Assembly: GCA_036937835.1 (NCBI GenBank)
Contig: CM072863.1
Span: 19,776,501 to 19,840,500 of the forward strand
From: Pampus argenteus
Lineage: Eukaryota; Chordata; Actinopteri; Scombriformes; Stromateidae
Direction of reading: 5' to 3'
Length of the DNA: 64,000 bases
The notes below the pieces were generated by a model. That model was given only the letters and a program-made list of their open reading frames with translations. It made no database searches and was not told the origin of the DNA. Each line of letters opens with the position of its first letter. Positions within the stretch are counted from its first letter, which is position 1. Below are positions 40,501 to 53,000 of this stretch, piece by piece. The position numbers and the translations under genes are program-made.

Positions 40501-40638
40501 CGAGTCAGCCTCACCTGGTTCAGTTCCCTCCACCAGACCTGGTGTGGGGCTCTCGGCCCTCTCAGAGCGAAGGCGGTCCACTGGAGCCAGGGTGCCATTC
40601 TCCCATGATGCAGTATACAGTTGGGCTTCTCCATCCAT
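37260..40638 (-). CDS. mon1a: vacuolar fusion protein MON1 homolog A
   Basis: Mon1 pairs with Ccz1 to form the guanine-nucleotide exchange factor that activates Rab7 during early-to-late endosome maturation and autophagosome-lysosome fusion. Coding exons: 40515-40638, 39091-39477, 38200-38965, 37860-38007, 37260-37400. Phases close to 521 aa (human MON1A about 555). The first about 120 residues are acidic and poorly conserved. KHVFVLSEAGKPIYTRYGTE starts the first longin domain, FHAHISYLAPASELCLILVS lies in the large central exon, and the C-terminus RKEEDRLFILSPLTY is almost invariant in the family. The start ATG (MDGEAQLY) is in the first exon that continues the frame; the exon has an acceptor at 40646, so an untranslated exon lies upstream, possibly ending at 41069. 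MON1A rather than MON1B is favoured by mst1r next door. Confidence 0.93.
37471..37503. repeat. poly-T run (33 bases)
   Basis: An uninterrupted T homopolymer in the intron before the last mon1a exon. On the transcribed strand it is poly-A, perhaps a retroposon tail remnant. Confidence 0.95.
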
Positions 40639-41694
40639 CACTGCTACTGAAGGTAGGGACACACACCTTGTAGGACAGAGCGATGGGGACAAAGGTCAAC
40701 AGCTTCCTGACACCCTGACCGAAGATTAAGCTGCTCGTTGGTTACCAGTAGCAATCATTAACATGTTTATGATGTGACTTTTACTCTTCCTACATTTTCC
40801 GAACTTGAGCTATAGTTTAACTGCTGTCAACGTCACTACGACTGCTGTGAAATGACAAGAATAACAGACTCTTATTGGAGTATAACATTTATCCTTCGTC
40901 GTTACACGGTTGTGTTTTATGCGAGTCATATGTCTCCGTGTTTCACACGCCTCAGAGTAGAAACGTCAGATGCGCTAGAGCAGAACTTCAAAGGCTAATG
41001 TTAGTTTGATTGCTAACTTTAGCAGATAATAAACAGTAGCTCGGGCTAACTCCGTTTGGCTTCACTACCTTCATCTTTCTTCATAAGCACCCTCTTGACT
41101 TGGTTTAAGTTATTTGGTTACCTTTCATTTCCAGAGATGCCTGCATGCAATCATTGTGCTTCACAACCCGCTTGTCACAGTTACTGCAGCTGGCTAACTA
41201 GCGCAGCAGAGATCATGGGTACTTCTTCTTCTTCTTCTTCTTCTTCTTTTTCTTGCCCTGCAAAGTTGCGGAAGTATGGATTGTGGGATATGAAGTTTTC
41301 CTCAGGAGAAAGGCGCTTGGAGTATTTAAAAGGTATATTTAAGAATAAAACAATAAAACTTACTTTGGGAGATTAATTGAAACGTGTGAATCCATCTGAT
41401 AACTCCATGTTACATAATACATTATCTCATTTGTGCTGTTTTTCTAATTCATTTCCTTAATGTTGGCGCATCCAAACACTTGGCTTGGTGCACAATTAAA
41501 TTAAATGGAAAGGTGTGATGATACATTTGTTATAAAAATGTTAACTTATTTGATGAAAGCATCATTAGTTTTAAATAAAATCACTGTTTCCTTAATTAAT
41601 TCCTTAATTGCCTTAAAATACATCGTAATGCAAATACAAATACGAGAATGATGGATGTCGTATTACTGTTAGTGTAGTTAGTTTAGACGCTAGT

Positions 41695-41733
<39 letters not shown>
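41695..41733. repeat. (TTA)n microsatellite
   Basis: About 13 TTA units between the mon1a and traip 5' ends. A shorter TTC repeat is at about 41222-41250. Confidence 0.95.
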
Positions 41734-41735
<2 letters not shown>

Positions 41736-41761
41736 AATGGAGCCGCGAATACGTGGAGCCA

Positions 41762-41833
41762 CTGAACGCACCGTGTGTTTGAACGCACAGCGGGCCCGTG
41801 CCCTGAACGCACCGTTTGTTTGAACGTACAGCG
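41762..41833. repeat. 41-bp-period tandem duplication between mon1a and traip
   Basis: A 31-base block (41762-41792) starting CTGAACGCACCG is repeated at 41803-41833 with two mismatches. Each block itself contains two GAACG(C/T)AC half-units. The element is CpG-rich and sits in the head-to-head promoter interval. Confidence 0.9.
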
Positions 41834-41839
41834 CGGAAA

Positions 41840-42198
41840 CAGTAAAGATGGAGCAACTGTTGTGTTGTTTGTGTTAGCAAGCCAAGGTCTGCCTGAAAGA
41901 GTCGGCGTAACTCTGTTAATAATGACACATTCATACATATACAAATAAGATTGGGAATGCTTGATTTTAAGCTGTAACTTACCGTCTTCATTTGGTAAGT
42001 ATACTGTTGACGAGGCAGCTAACGTCAGCCAAGGCTAACAAGCGTAGCGTTAGCTCATGTTAACGTTACAGCTTTAGCTAAAGCTAACGTTATATATACA
42101 AACACAAGTATTCTAGGAGAATTAGACAGTTTGTACGTTAAGTATTTAATACGCTTTTCTGTATGTATGTTTAACAGGGTGATTTCTGTGGCACAAAA
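41840..42198 (+). promoter_or_regulatory. traip: traip 5' region: likely untranslated exon and promoter
   Basis: A strong donor TTCATTTG|GTAAGTAT ends a probable untranslated exon at 41994. The coding exon starts at an acceptor TTTAACAG at 42178, 21 bases before the ATG. Between them lie several GCTAACGT/AACGTTA motifs and a perfect 16-bp palindrome, AGCTTTAGCTAAAGCT, near 42069-42085. The interval to mon1a (about 1 kb, divergent) is probably a shared promoter region. Confidence 0.45.
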
Positions 42199-45100
42199 AT
42201 GCCTATCCGAGCATATTGTACAATATGCTCCGATTTCTTCGATCACTCCAGAGATGTTGCTGCTATCCACTGCGGACACACTTTCCACTATGAATGGTAA
42301 CATGTTAGGGAAAGAAAACAATAGCACACACATTACTATTGTACGTTTTGAATCTAATTGTCCCCTTTCTCCTCTCTTACTATCAGTCTTCTTCAGTGGT
42401 TTCAGACAGCCCCCACAAAAACATGCCCACAATGTAGGAAACAGGTAACTATAGTATACATACACATGTTAAAACTGCTGCACACTGGACTCAACGTGTA
42501 AACAGTTAAAATATCTATACTGTTCTGCTCTGTGTGTAGGTCAGCACCAGACACATTATCAGCAAACTGTTCTTTGACATTGGTGGAGAGGAGGAGGCTG
42601 CAGCCGACCCAGAAAGCTTGCAGGTACCAAATTTACAGCACCAAAAGATCCGAGGTTGTTACTGGACATTGAGCAGGAATCATTTCTAATGATATATTTG
42701 GTTCACGCTGTGTTTCTCCCTTACGTAGAATGATCTTGATCGAATGAAGGTCCTCTTAAGTACTAAAGGTAAGATTCGTTACTGTGTTGTGAGATGACGA
42801 TGCTTCATTGTGAAACGAAGCATTAGTTCATTATCTGTCCTATCGCTTGGTAGAGAGAGACTGGCGAGACAGACAAAAGGTGGTGGACAGTTTGAAGGAC
42901 ACTGTGGACAAGCAGAAGAGAGACCTGGATGGTGTGCGGAAAGAGATTGTTGAGAAGGAGATGCTCTGTTCTGCTCTCAGAGTAAGCTGTCTGCTCTTCA
43001 TTCATTTAAACCCATCTCTCATATTGTCTCTGACATGGTCTGATATGTATGTATTTATTTATTTAACGTGACGTCTCTCAGAAACAAATGACATATCTGG
43101 AGACACAACATAATGATGTTAAGGCTGCCAAGGAGGAAGCCCGCAGACTCAGGACCAAAATGAAAACCTTTGAAAGGTATCTGCAGTCAAGTATTGTCAT
43201 GTTTACATTTTCTAAGTACAGCCACATTTTGATTGTCACAACATATGTTGCAAGTATACTGCAAAGAACATGTGTTTTTATATAGTCTTAAGTACTGGGC
43301 TCAGCCTAGTATGACAGCCCACAGCCCACCACCTATTTTCACATTGCACTATGCAATCCTAAATGTGCACTAATACTTTTTTGGCTCCAGCCTGGACGTG
43401 TTGCTTCAGGGTCAGAGAGCAGAGGTGGAGTCCATGATCACAGATATGGGTGTCAGTCAGGCCGCTGTGGAGCAGCTCTCCATCTACTGCATCTCCCTCA
43501 AAAAGTAAGGAACCCAAGTCCTGTTGATCAATTAAGTGACACATCGTTTTCAAGCTACATTGGTCAGAGATTCAGTCCTCATTAATGCGACTTTCCCCGT
43601 TGTCTTTTTTTTTTTTTTTTTTTTTAAGAGAGTATGATAATTTAAAAGGAAGTCTGAAGTCTTCAAATGACATGTGTGAGAAGCTGAAGAGAGAAGTGCT
43701 CACTTCAAACAACAAGGTACTTTATTTTATATATATATGACACACACACTGAAGAATCCATTCATGGATGCACAATATGTTTCTAAATGAGTTGAGAAGT
43801 TTTTTTTGTTTGTTTTTGTGCCAAATATAGTTACAAAAAGCCACAATGGAGGTTAATCAAACTAAAGAAGATATGAAGTCTCTGCAGAATGATCTGGCCA
43901 ATGCTGACAAAGAGATCTCTGTAAGGCAAAGTCAAGAAATTTGCTTTCAGTTTAAATATCAGAGAAATCCATCTTTGTGATGACTGTATGTGACTCGGTC
44001 CACAGAGTCTGAAAAAGAAGGTGGAGTTTCTTCAGAAGACTCTGAGCACACCAACACGGACGAATGAAGCCCTCAGTCGACTCGTCTTTGAAAGGTCAGC
44101 CGCTGGACTTCTTACACTTGTATGTATCTTTCATGAAAACATAAGCCGTGTTTGATTTACTGAGTTTTTTTTCTGTCCACTCGTCAGCCCGGCTCCAATG
44201 GAGCTGAAAAAGCCTCGCCTCCACCACCCTGCAGACAGCGAGGACATTGACCTCAATATTACCTATGACATCACAACCCCAGATGATGTAGCTAAAAGAC
44301 CGGCGCAGGTCCCATCCAAGAAGATGCGTCTGGACCCTCCGGCGTAAGTTTTATGTGGCTCTTTATTTATCTATTGTAAAGTAGTTATATTAGTTGTGTG
44401 TTCAAATCTGGCAATGTCACATTTTGTCTTTTGTATGCTGAATGAATTAAATAGAAGCACAGTAAAAAAAAACAGTATTTAGTAAATAGTATTTTCTTTT
44501 TAGGTCATCTGTGTCCAAACACAATGAGAAAATTTCGTCTTTAAGCAAGGTAGGTTTTTTTTAAATATATTAACAAGGTCCATTTCCACATCTGGTGTCA
44601 GTACATTTATTTATTTATTTATTTTGTACTTAAGGCTCGAGATGAGGATGGATCCATGGATCTGTTTTTGAGGAACTCACTCCTCTTCAGAAAGAAGACT
44701 TTTGGTAGCATGTTGGAGCCTCAGAGGAAGCCTGGAGCTGTATGTATAACACAACCATCTGATGTTTTGATATGCCATTTGTCCTTGTCAGCAGTTTCAT
44801 AAAAGAAAATGTTTTTCTTTTCAGGTGAAAACTGGTTATGATGGATTAGGAGGACGAACTAAATTCATCCAACCTGTATCCTTTTTTAACTGTCATGTAA
44901 ATTGTGTGTTAAACAATTTTGAATTTGATCGTTGATGGAAGAGGTAGGTAACGGCAAGGAATGTTAATGTGTCTGCCGGGTATGTAAATGGACACCAGGT
45001 AATGAGATGCCATTGTTTTGTTTTTGATGTTTTTCCAATTCCAAACAATTTATATAGCTTTAAATAAAAATGTAATTATTTACCGTGTTGATTTTTTTGA

Positions 45101-45263
45101 CAATTCTTGTGTGTCAGTTAACCGTATAATTCCTTAACCAAGCTCTGCACCTCAGTCTCCTTTATCAGAAATTCGCCCCCTGATGAAAGCTAAAAGGAAA
45201 AAGGTGACCAGGCCTCCACCCAAGATCGCAACTTGCCTGACTTTGGACAGCTTCCTCGAGTGA
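42199..45263 (+). CDS. traip: TRAF-interacting protein, RING-type E3 ubiquitin ligase
   Basis: Nuclear E3 ligase that ubiquitinates stalled replisome (CMG helicase) and supports interstrand crosslink and DNA-protein crosslink repair and mitotic replisome unloading. Coding exons: 42199-42296, 42387-42444, 42540-42623, 42729-42768, 42854-42981, 43082-43176, 43391-43504, 43629-43716, 43831-43920, 44006-44094, 44188-44343, 44504-44549, 44635-44739, 44825-44875, 45156-45263. Phases agree throughout, giving 449 aa (human 469). The N-terminal RING reads CTICSDFF, AIHCGHTFHYECLLQWF and KTCPQC (residues about 7-50). Residues about 65-280 are heptad-rich coiled coil. YDGLGGRTKFIQP is the conserved C-terminal block, followed by a basic stretch and TLDSFLE, the PIP-box-like end. 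The start ATG heads MPIRAYCTICSDFFDHSRDV, identical in layout to human. It is divergent from mon1a and convergent with grm6. Confidence 0.96.
43605..43625. repeat. poly-T tract of a traip acceptor
   Basis: Twenty-one T residues end three bases before the start of exon 43629-43716 and act as its polypyrimidine tract (T21-AAG|A). Confidence 0.9.
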
Positions 45264-45755
45264 ATGTTGACGACTCCCTCGCCGAAAGTGGAGGCTCATG
45301 TCAGGATGTCGCGTGTCAAGTAGCATGTTTGAGCCTGAACCACACGGCGCCTAACCAGACTTTCTGATTGGACTACATTTAGAAGCAGAAACTGACCTCC
45401 TCAACAGATGCGGAGTTTTTGATGACATCAGCAAACCTGCTGTACATTTATTTTTGTTTTACTTGTATGAGACTGTGTTTAACCCTCAACCAGCTTTTTC
45501 TTGTTGATAGTTTGTTATAGTTGTGTCTGTGTGTGTGCGAGACAGACTGGACATATAAATTCCCTATTATGTCATCGAATGATTATTATTGATCCATCTT
45601 GCAGTAGAAGCTATTTGACTCTATACATGGAAAAATAATTCACTATTTTTCAGACTTATTTAAAACATCTGCTTTGGTAAATGCCTACATGTGTATATAA
45701 TGGAGGTATGTTTTTTAGTTATATTGGTACTGTAGAGATGTATACCAACTCAAAT

Positions 45756-45761
45756 AATAAA
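45756..45761 (+). terminator. traip: traip polyadenylation signal AATAAA
   Basis: A canonical AATAAA lies about 490 bases after the traip stop and is followed by T-rich and GTGT-rich sequence (a likely downstream element), which would make a short 3' UTR. Confidence 0.65.
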
Positions 45762-47080
45762 CAATATTTTTTTTATTAAGGTTTGTGTGGGCTCTACAAA
45801 CAGTTCCCTCTTGACTGTTTTTTTTTTTATTCACAAACATTTCACTGAGGTCGGCTCTCCTGCAGAGGGCAGTACTAACAGTGTTTTCTCACATATAGAT
45901 ATGGATTATGGATATGCATTGTGAGGAAACATGTACTGCACACGGTAAACGGCTGGATCCATTTGTATTGAAAAGGCTTTGCCAGTATAGAAAGAGATCT
46001 CCAAGAAAAACACCTTCAGTTGAACCTGAGTTGTACATAGAGATCAAGTAGCAAACGTTACACTGCAAATAACTTGTTAAATCAGCCGGGGTTTAGCTCA
46101 TGTTAGCACATGAAGTGCAGGTGATGGAGTGAAGCTTTCTGACAAGGTTTCCATGCGTGAACCTTACAGCAGCCGGTGTGTGTGTGTGTGTGTGTGATTT
46201 TGGCATGTTGCCATTCAAACTGGCCTTGGAGCAGATCGCTTAATATTTTCACACAATTTGGGGAAATGCCAAACATTGTTTTGCACTGTGGAGAAAGTAC
46301 CAGGTAGAACATAAATATCCTGTTCACAATCGCTTGTATCCTGTTTGCACTTTTAAATTAACACAATCACAATGAAAAAAAAAAAAGTTCCATCATGATT
46401 TCATACATAACACACACATATTTCAAATGAAATGCTTTGTTAATGCAACAGTCATTGGATATTAAATGATTTGTGACCAGTGACCAGTTCTTGTGACCTT
46501 CCAGTGCAATCAGAAGGACTAAAAAAAAATCACAATACCCTCATACAAACAATATTTCGAAACATCATTTCATGTACACATAAAACACACAATCCATGCA
46601 GTGTTTTTGGAGCCAGTAAACTACATGTTTTATTGACCCCGAGGGATTCCACATACATGTACATCTTCCTGTAGAGCAAAGGTCGCCATTTAAGCTCAAC
46701 TTTCTTTCTTTTCTTTTTTTTTTTTTTTTTCTAAACAGTATTTCCCAGGGAGTATTACAACTAACAATGCCTCCATGTCAAGTTGAGGTGTTGTTACAAA
46801 AGAGAAAAAAACTTGCTAGTGGTCTGTTCATGGCTCAACATCCTCCATCCATCATATTCTCTGTTTCCTTTTGTGCTTCATTTTAGATTTTGTAGCTCTG
46901 AGTTCTCTAAATGAGTGTAAAAAGAAACAACATCCAGGAATGTCTTTCTGCTGGTTTCTCAGTCCATACTTCTTACTTTAAAGGGGAGAAGAAAAACAAA
47001 CAATCCAGCCAAAACTAAATGCTGATTTTTATTTTTTTTTCTCCTCACTGATCATCAACCGTTAGATGATTTCGGTTGCT
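45762..47080. other. grm6: traip-grm6 tail-to-tail interval
   Basis: No coding exon is seen. It should hold the grm6 3' UTR. A GT repeat lies at about 46176-46194 and T-rich runs at about 46709-46731. Confidence 0.5.
45826..45831 (-). terminator. grm6: candidate distal grm6 polyadenylation signal
   Basis: The plus strand reads TTTATT (AATAAA on the minus strand) about 1.25 kb after the grm6 stop and only about 65 bases from the traip signal. Other minus-strand AATAAA sites lie at 46629-46634 and 47028-47033, so which one is used is open. Confidence 0.35.
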
Positions 47081-50000
47081 TCACTGCGATCTGTCCGGCT
47101 CGATCTTGGATTCTCCGTTCTGTTTGTCGTTGGACTTAGTGGACACGGTGGCCGCCTGCACCACAGCTTTGAAGCTGCGCTTTCTCTTCTGGACATTCTG
47201 CTCCGGGTGGAAGATGATGACGTAGACCTTGGGGATGTAGAGCATACCCAGGGACACGGTGGCGCTCAGGCTCATGGACACCGTCAGGGTGGTGGTCTGG
47301 ATGAACATCTGGAACAGAAACACGGCAGGTCAGAAAGATCTCTGCACACACACACACCTGTAATTACCTGAGACAACTATTGATTCATTTCTGTATGTTT
47401 TCTTCTGGGTATCGTTCATGATCCATCAGTGTGTAGTAAATAATTCTTCTTATTATACACAATTTCAAGAAAAACACCATCAGTTGTCACAGTCTAGTCT
47501 TGAGAGTTTTCATTCCAAAGCGCAGGAGGCAGTGTTTTTCCCCTGATGAATGATTTATGACCTGATAGCCTATAGGAAAAGGAGACTCTATTTATGGGCT
47601 TTGACCACATCTACTCTCCATTGCTCTTCCTCTATTGCAAATCCAACAGTAATAATGAGAAGTGACTTTGCCTGAGATCCACCTCTAATAAATTATGAAC
47701 TTATTATTCAAGCAAGCTGTACATGTCATACATAAATCAACCCACATGTGCCATAAATAAGATATATTTTGCTATAAATAAGTCATAAATTGTACATATC
47801 GTCAGCAGCACCACATCCTAGTGTCTCACAGTCTAACGTCTATACAGTTTCTTTCATCCTTGTCATGCTTTTGACCTCTCCATTTCTGAAAGAAGCCGTG
47901 GTGATTTATAATAATAGTGGATTGTATTTATGTGCTTATGGCCCTGAGGCAGGCAGAGACGAGACAGTGAATGGTTCCTCCATATGCAAATATAGACACG
48001 AAGCAGGTAGGTCTCCTCATCTGCGCATCATGCCAGTCTAACAGCCACTATTTTCATGAGCCAGACAAAAGTTTTATATTTAGATATATTTGTTTTCAGA
48101 GTGATGATTAATTGAATGAGATGGCTGGATTGGTCTGGAAGGGGTCACTACCGTCCCTCAGCTCATCTGACCTCCTTTCTCTTCCTCCTCTCCCTTTCTT
48201 AATTCCCTTTATTTCCATTTGGAGGAGGTGAAAAGACTTTGAAAGCACCTCGGGCTTTAATTGTTTCAGCCTGACTGATTCATAATACAGCTCTCTATTA
48301 GTCAAAGCATATCTCTGTTTTTTTCCAAATCCTCCCCCCTTCAACCTCCAGTACTTTGGGACAGTGGAAATAGCCCACAAGCTAAATTAAACTCTGCCTT
48401 TCAGTATAGCGGAGGCAGGATGTCCTGTGAGTACAGCAGGAAGCAAATATGGTGCGACAGGCAACAAAGTCAGATTTCACTTTAAATGTCGGAGTGATTC
48501 AATTACTGTCTTAATATTAGTGTGAGTTACTGTGATGACATTAATGCATGGACATTAATATTTAGGATGTACAGTAAATGATCCTCGCAAATGATCATAA
48601 AGAATAGAATGTGATTTAATGTGCGATAAAATGAGGCACTTGATAATTACCTGGACAATAAACGAAGGGATTAACAAGGCCGGATAAATTGATTTCTGTC
48701 AGAAGTAATTAAGGCAAAATAATCAAATTAAACACTAAATGTAATAATCATGGCAGATGTAGTGATCTGTTTTAAAATTGCTCTAATGATTCATTCATTT
48801 CCGTAGTAACTATTTATTAATTATGAATATGTTATTTCTATCTAGTCTTTCATGGTTTTATTTATTAATTCATTATCAACCGTTTTCATCTTTTTATTGC
48901 CAAATTAAGTAAAAGAAGTTGTTATTATTGATGCATTAATGTGAAGGCAAAATTTGAGATGGGTTAGGAGCTTATTTTACCTAGTTAATATACTGTTTGG
49001 CAGTTGTGTAAATACATCATATTTATTTATTATTACATATTTATTTTGTACTGTATAAGTACAATGCTTGAGTTAATACATAATATAATTGTTGATGAAT
49101 TGTTGTCCTCCTTAGATATTAGTTTATGTGTATCTGCAAAGCCCCTGGATTACAGGAGAAATGATCAGTGCTGCCTTTGAGAATATTGACTTTCCCACCT
49201 TCTCTGTAGACTGTGCGGTGCCAAAGAAGATGGGAACAAAGGCCAGCCAGACGATGCAGGTGGTGTACATGGTGAAGCCAATGGGCTTGGCCTCATTGAA
49301 GGTCTCAGGAACTCCTCTGCTCTTGATGGCGTACACCGTGCAGGTGATCATCAGGACGATACTGTAGCTCAGACACAAGATGAGGGACAGATCGGACATG
49401 TCGCACTTGAGAACCCCGCGGGCAAACTCTGGGTTTGGAGGCTTCTGCTCCTCGTAGTCGATGATGGTGTGGGGAGGCATCACGCCAAACCAGATGAACA
49501 CCCCAAGTACCTGTAGAGAAAGAAGCGTTCAATTATAGTGCTACAAAGGATCGTACTGTTCTCCGTAGAAGAAACACACGCACGCTTACCTGCACTGAGA
49601 TGAGTATGAAGGTGATAATCAGTTGAGAGGTGGGGCTAATGAATTTCGGAGGTGTGACCGACTTCTTGCCTTGTTCAAAGATGCGGTAGATGCGGTTCGT
49701 CTTTGTGAGCATGGCGGAGTAACTGATGCACATGCCGAGCCCCAGCAGCAGCCTGCGGAAAGCGCACACAGCCACACTGGGCTCTGCAATCATGAGGAAG
49801 GTGATGAAGTAGATGAGGAAGATGCCGGTCAGCAACACGTAGCTGAGCTCTCTGCCGGAGGCGCGGACAATGGGCGTGTCGTTAAAGCGGATGAAGGTGA
49901 TGATGACCCCGGAGGTGGCTAGAATGCCCAGGATTGCCAAGAAGACAGGGATGATGGCCCAGGGAGAGCTCCACTCCAGTTTGATGATGGGCGTGGGCCG

Positions 50001-53000
50001 GCAACCCGTACGGTTTATTAAGGGTCTCATGTCAAAGGGGCACATGTCACAACTGAACTCGTCAAGCAGGTACTGGTAGCCATCACAGAGCTCGCAGTGC
50101 CAGCAGCAGGGAACACCCTTCACCATCTTCTTCCTCTCACCGGACTCGCAGGGGAAACTGCACACTGACTCGGGGATCTTTCGATCACCGCCTGACCACT
50201 GCATCTCCTCTGGCTGCAATGGATTTACAGACAAATACACACACACACACACATTTGTAATACTATACTTGAAGTAGCCTATAGTAAGCCCCGACTAAGA
50301 CTTTGTAAAAACTAGAAAAGTGCTGCCATTGAAAGAACTACAAAGAAGGAGAAGAAGGAACATGATACATTGATGATACATTGATTAATTTAATGGAATG
50401 ACGTAACATTTTGGCTAAGTGTTAGATGAGAACACCCATGTCTATAGCTAGCAAAGGCCGGCAGCTGTTTAGCTTAGCTTAAAGACTAGTAATCAGGACA
50501 AAAACAGCTAACCTGTATCTTGGTAACTCCAAGAAGTTAATGTGCCCAGTGAAGAACTAGTCCAGCACACATAAAACAACAATGTTTTCACACTTTGGAT
50601 TTTGTAGATTAAATGAAATAGATTTGTGTTAATTAGTAAACTTTTAGATGTGCAGTTGGAGAGTCACGAGAACTGTTTCTTTCTGTTTCAAGACCTTATG
50701 CTAAGCTAAGCTAACATCTAGTTAACCTGCGGACATGACAGTTTTGTCATTCTTCTCATCTAACTCTCGGCAAGAAAACGATATAAGCACATTTCTTAAA
50801 ATGTCAAGCTATTCATTTGAAATTCAGTTGAGCAAAAAGCAATATTTACATTGAGTCGTAGGTGGTTTGTCCATTGGCCAATAACCTTGTAGCCGGGGTT
50901 GCTGACATTCGACAGTTGATACTGGAAGATGTCATAACGACCAGGAGCATCTCCATTCTCATTGAACATCACTCCTGTTCCTGCGCTGCCTGTTTGATGG
51001 AGACAGAGTTTTAACGACCAGTGTGCTATCAAAAGAGCGTAGCAGAGGAATACAAACTGGCTAAACTGGAGACATGCACCTCCGTCTTTAGTGGTGGAGA
51101 AAACACCCACACACTGTTGAATACACCTTGTGTTTGCTTTCTTCAGTCTTGTGCAGTCATGTACAAGATAAGTGCAGGATGCTCTTTAGTGAAGGCTCTC
51201 CCCCACACATACGGTCTTTCAGTGCACTCTGCTCTGGTGCCCTAACGTGATTGAATGTTCCTCTCGGGTCCCTGCAGGCGCTCAATCTTCCATAGAAGCC
51301 AAGGTCCTCCAGTAAGAGGAGAGCAGTAAATAGGAAGCTTTCATAGAAGACTTTTTTTTTTTTTTCCTTTTTCCAAACTGTGACTTTTTTTTTTTTTTAT
51401 GAAAGATGAGGATGAAAAGCTGGAGCGTTATGTATAGAGAATAGTGAGGAGGCAGCCCTAGGGAGGGGATGTGCTTTGAAGGAATGTGCTGTGTTCTGCA
51501 GCTACGTGCATTAGCAGAATCATCTCAAGGCTTCCATCTTCAAGCTGACCTCCCTTCTACTGTTTACTTTGTTAAATGTTTTTCTTTTCAAATCTGCTGC
51601 AGCGACAGAGAGCAGCAGTAGAAAAAAACGTTTTTGCCATCATTCAAGGTTTTTCCTCGAAAAAGAAATAAAAAAAGTTACGCATAATACAAGGTTAAAA
51701 AAAAAATACAGATTAAATGTAGAAAGCTCACCATTGAAGTTGACGGAGCGAATGTATTGGAGGAGCATCCGTCCTTCCACAGGGTCCATCTTCTCGCAGA
51801 CACCCATGGAGCCAGGACACAGGTCTATGTGCATGCTGTGCAAGGCGTGGGCCATGGCGTATACAGCGTCAATCACAAACTGCACCTTGCCCTCCTGTTC
51901 GTACTGAGAATCTCGACTGATTCTTTCTTCACCTGGCAGACAACAAAAGTGTCACATGAGGCAACGATGAAAAGACAAAACTGCTCAGAGAACATGTAAC
52001 CCCGTAACATTGCATTATACTTACTTGTACACTTTCTTCTACCGAGTTCATATTTGATACCGGGACGAGTTAGTTTACATTTGAAGTCGTCCTCCCAAAA
52101 TTCTGCAAACCAGATGTTTCTTCTGTTGTTTTCCAGAGATCTCGATGTAAAGTACTGGTCGAACCCTGAATCATTACAAAAGTCTTGCATTTAACATTTT
52201 GTAAAAAATGGCACACATCCGTTAAAATACAGCACTCTCATACATCAGTATCAGTAATCATACTGTGCTAAGATCAGCAAAGAAATATCTTCGTCCTACA
52301 CATTGAATAATGTCTCTGTCTCAGTTTTCTCATTTACTCCAGACTAGCCCTTTGAAGCATCAGTATCGGGGCGGCAATATCACTATCAGACTTATCATTC
52401 ATTTCCTTTATTTATTTCTTTGGTATTGGACTCATCCATCAATGTCCAGTAGATAATCTATTACATCTAGTTGGAGTTAGATATTTTGATTTGCCCTACC
52501 GTCTATAGAAGCTCTTTTGGGCAGGATGGTGACAGCACCCTCCGCCACGTCTTCTTGGTCTTGAATGGGGGAGTTTTTGGCCCCCCAGCTGTCAGAGCCA
52601 ACAAACAGGAAGTGGCCTGTCAGGTTGGCCGTTTTGGCAGCCTGCAATACCCGCCTGGAAGGAGACAGATTACACTTCATCACACCATTTCTAATCAAGT
52701 GTGCCTATTAAACAAGAACAGTAGGCGGTTGGAGACAATCAAATACAATTAAATATAAAACTGTGTTCTTGTGCTTGACCCACTTGATGTCGTCTTCATT
52801 GGCAAAGATAATGACCCCGCGAGCATTTGAAGTCTCCATCAGTCTCTTGATGATCTTTTCAAACTCTCCTGGTCTGGGCTCTCTGGGAATCTTTATGGAT
52901 TGTGCGATACATAACCCTCCTGTGTCACACACATAGAAATATGTTGTCACTGAAAACTTTCCAGTCCTCTGTGCTCAATATAATATCTATAAACAACTGA

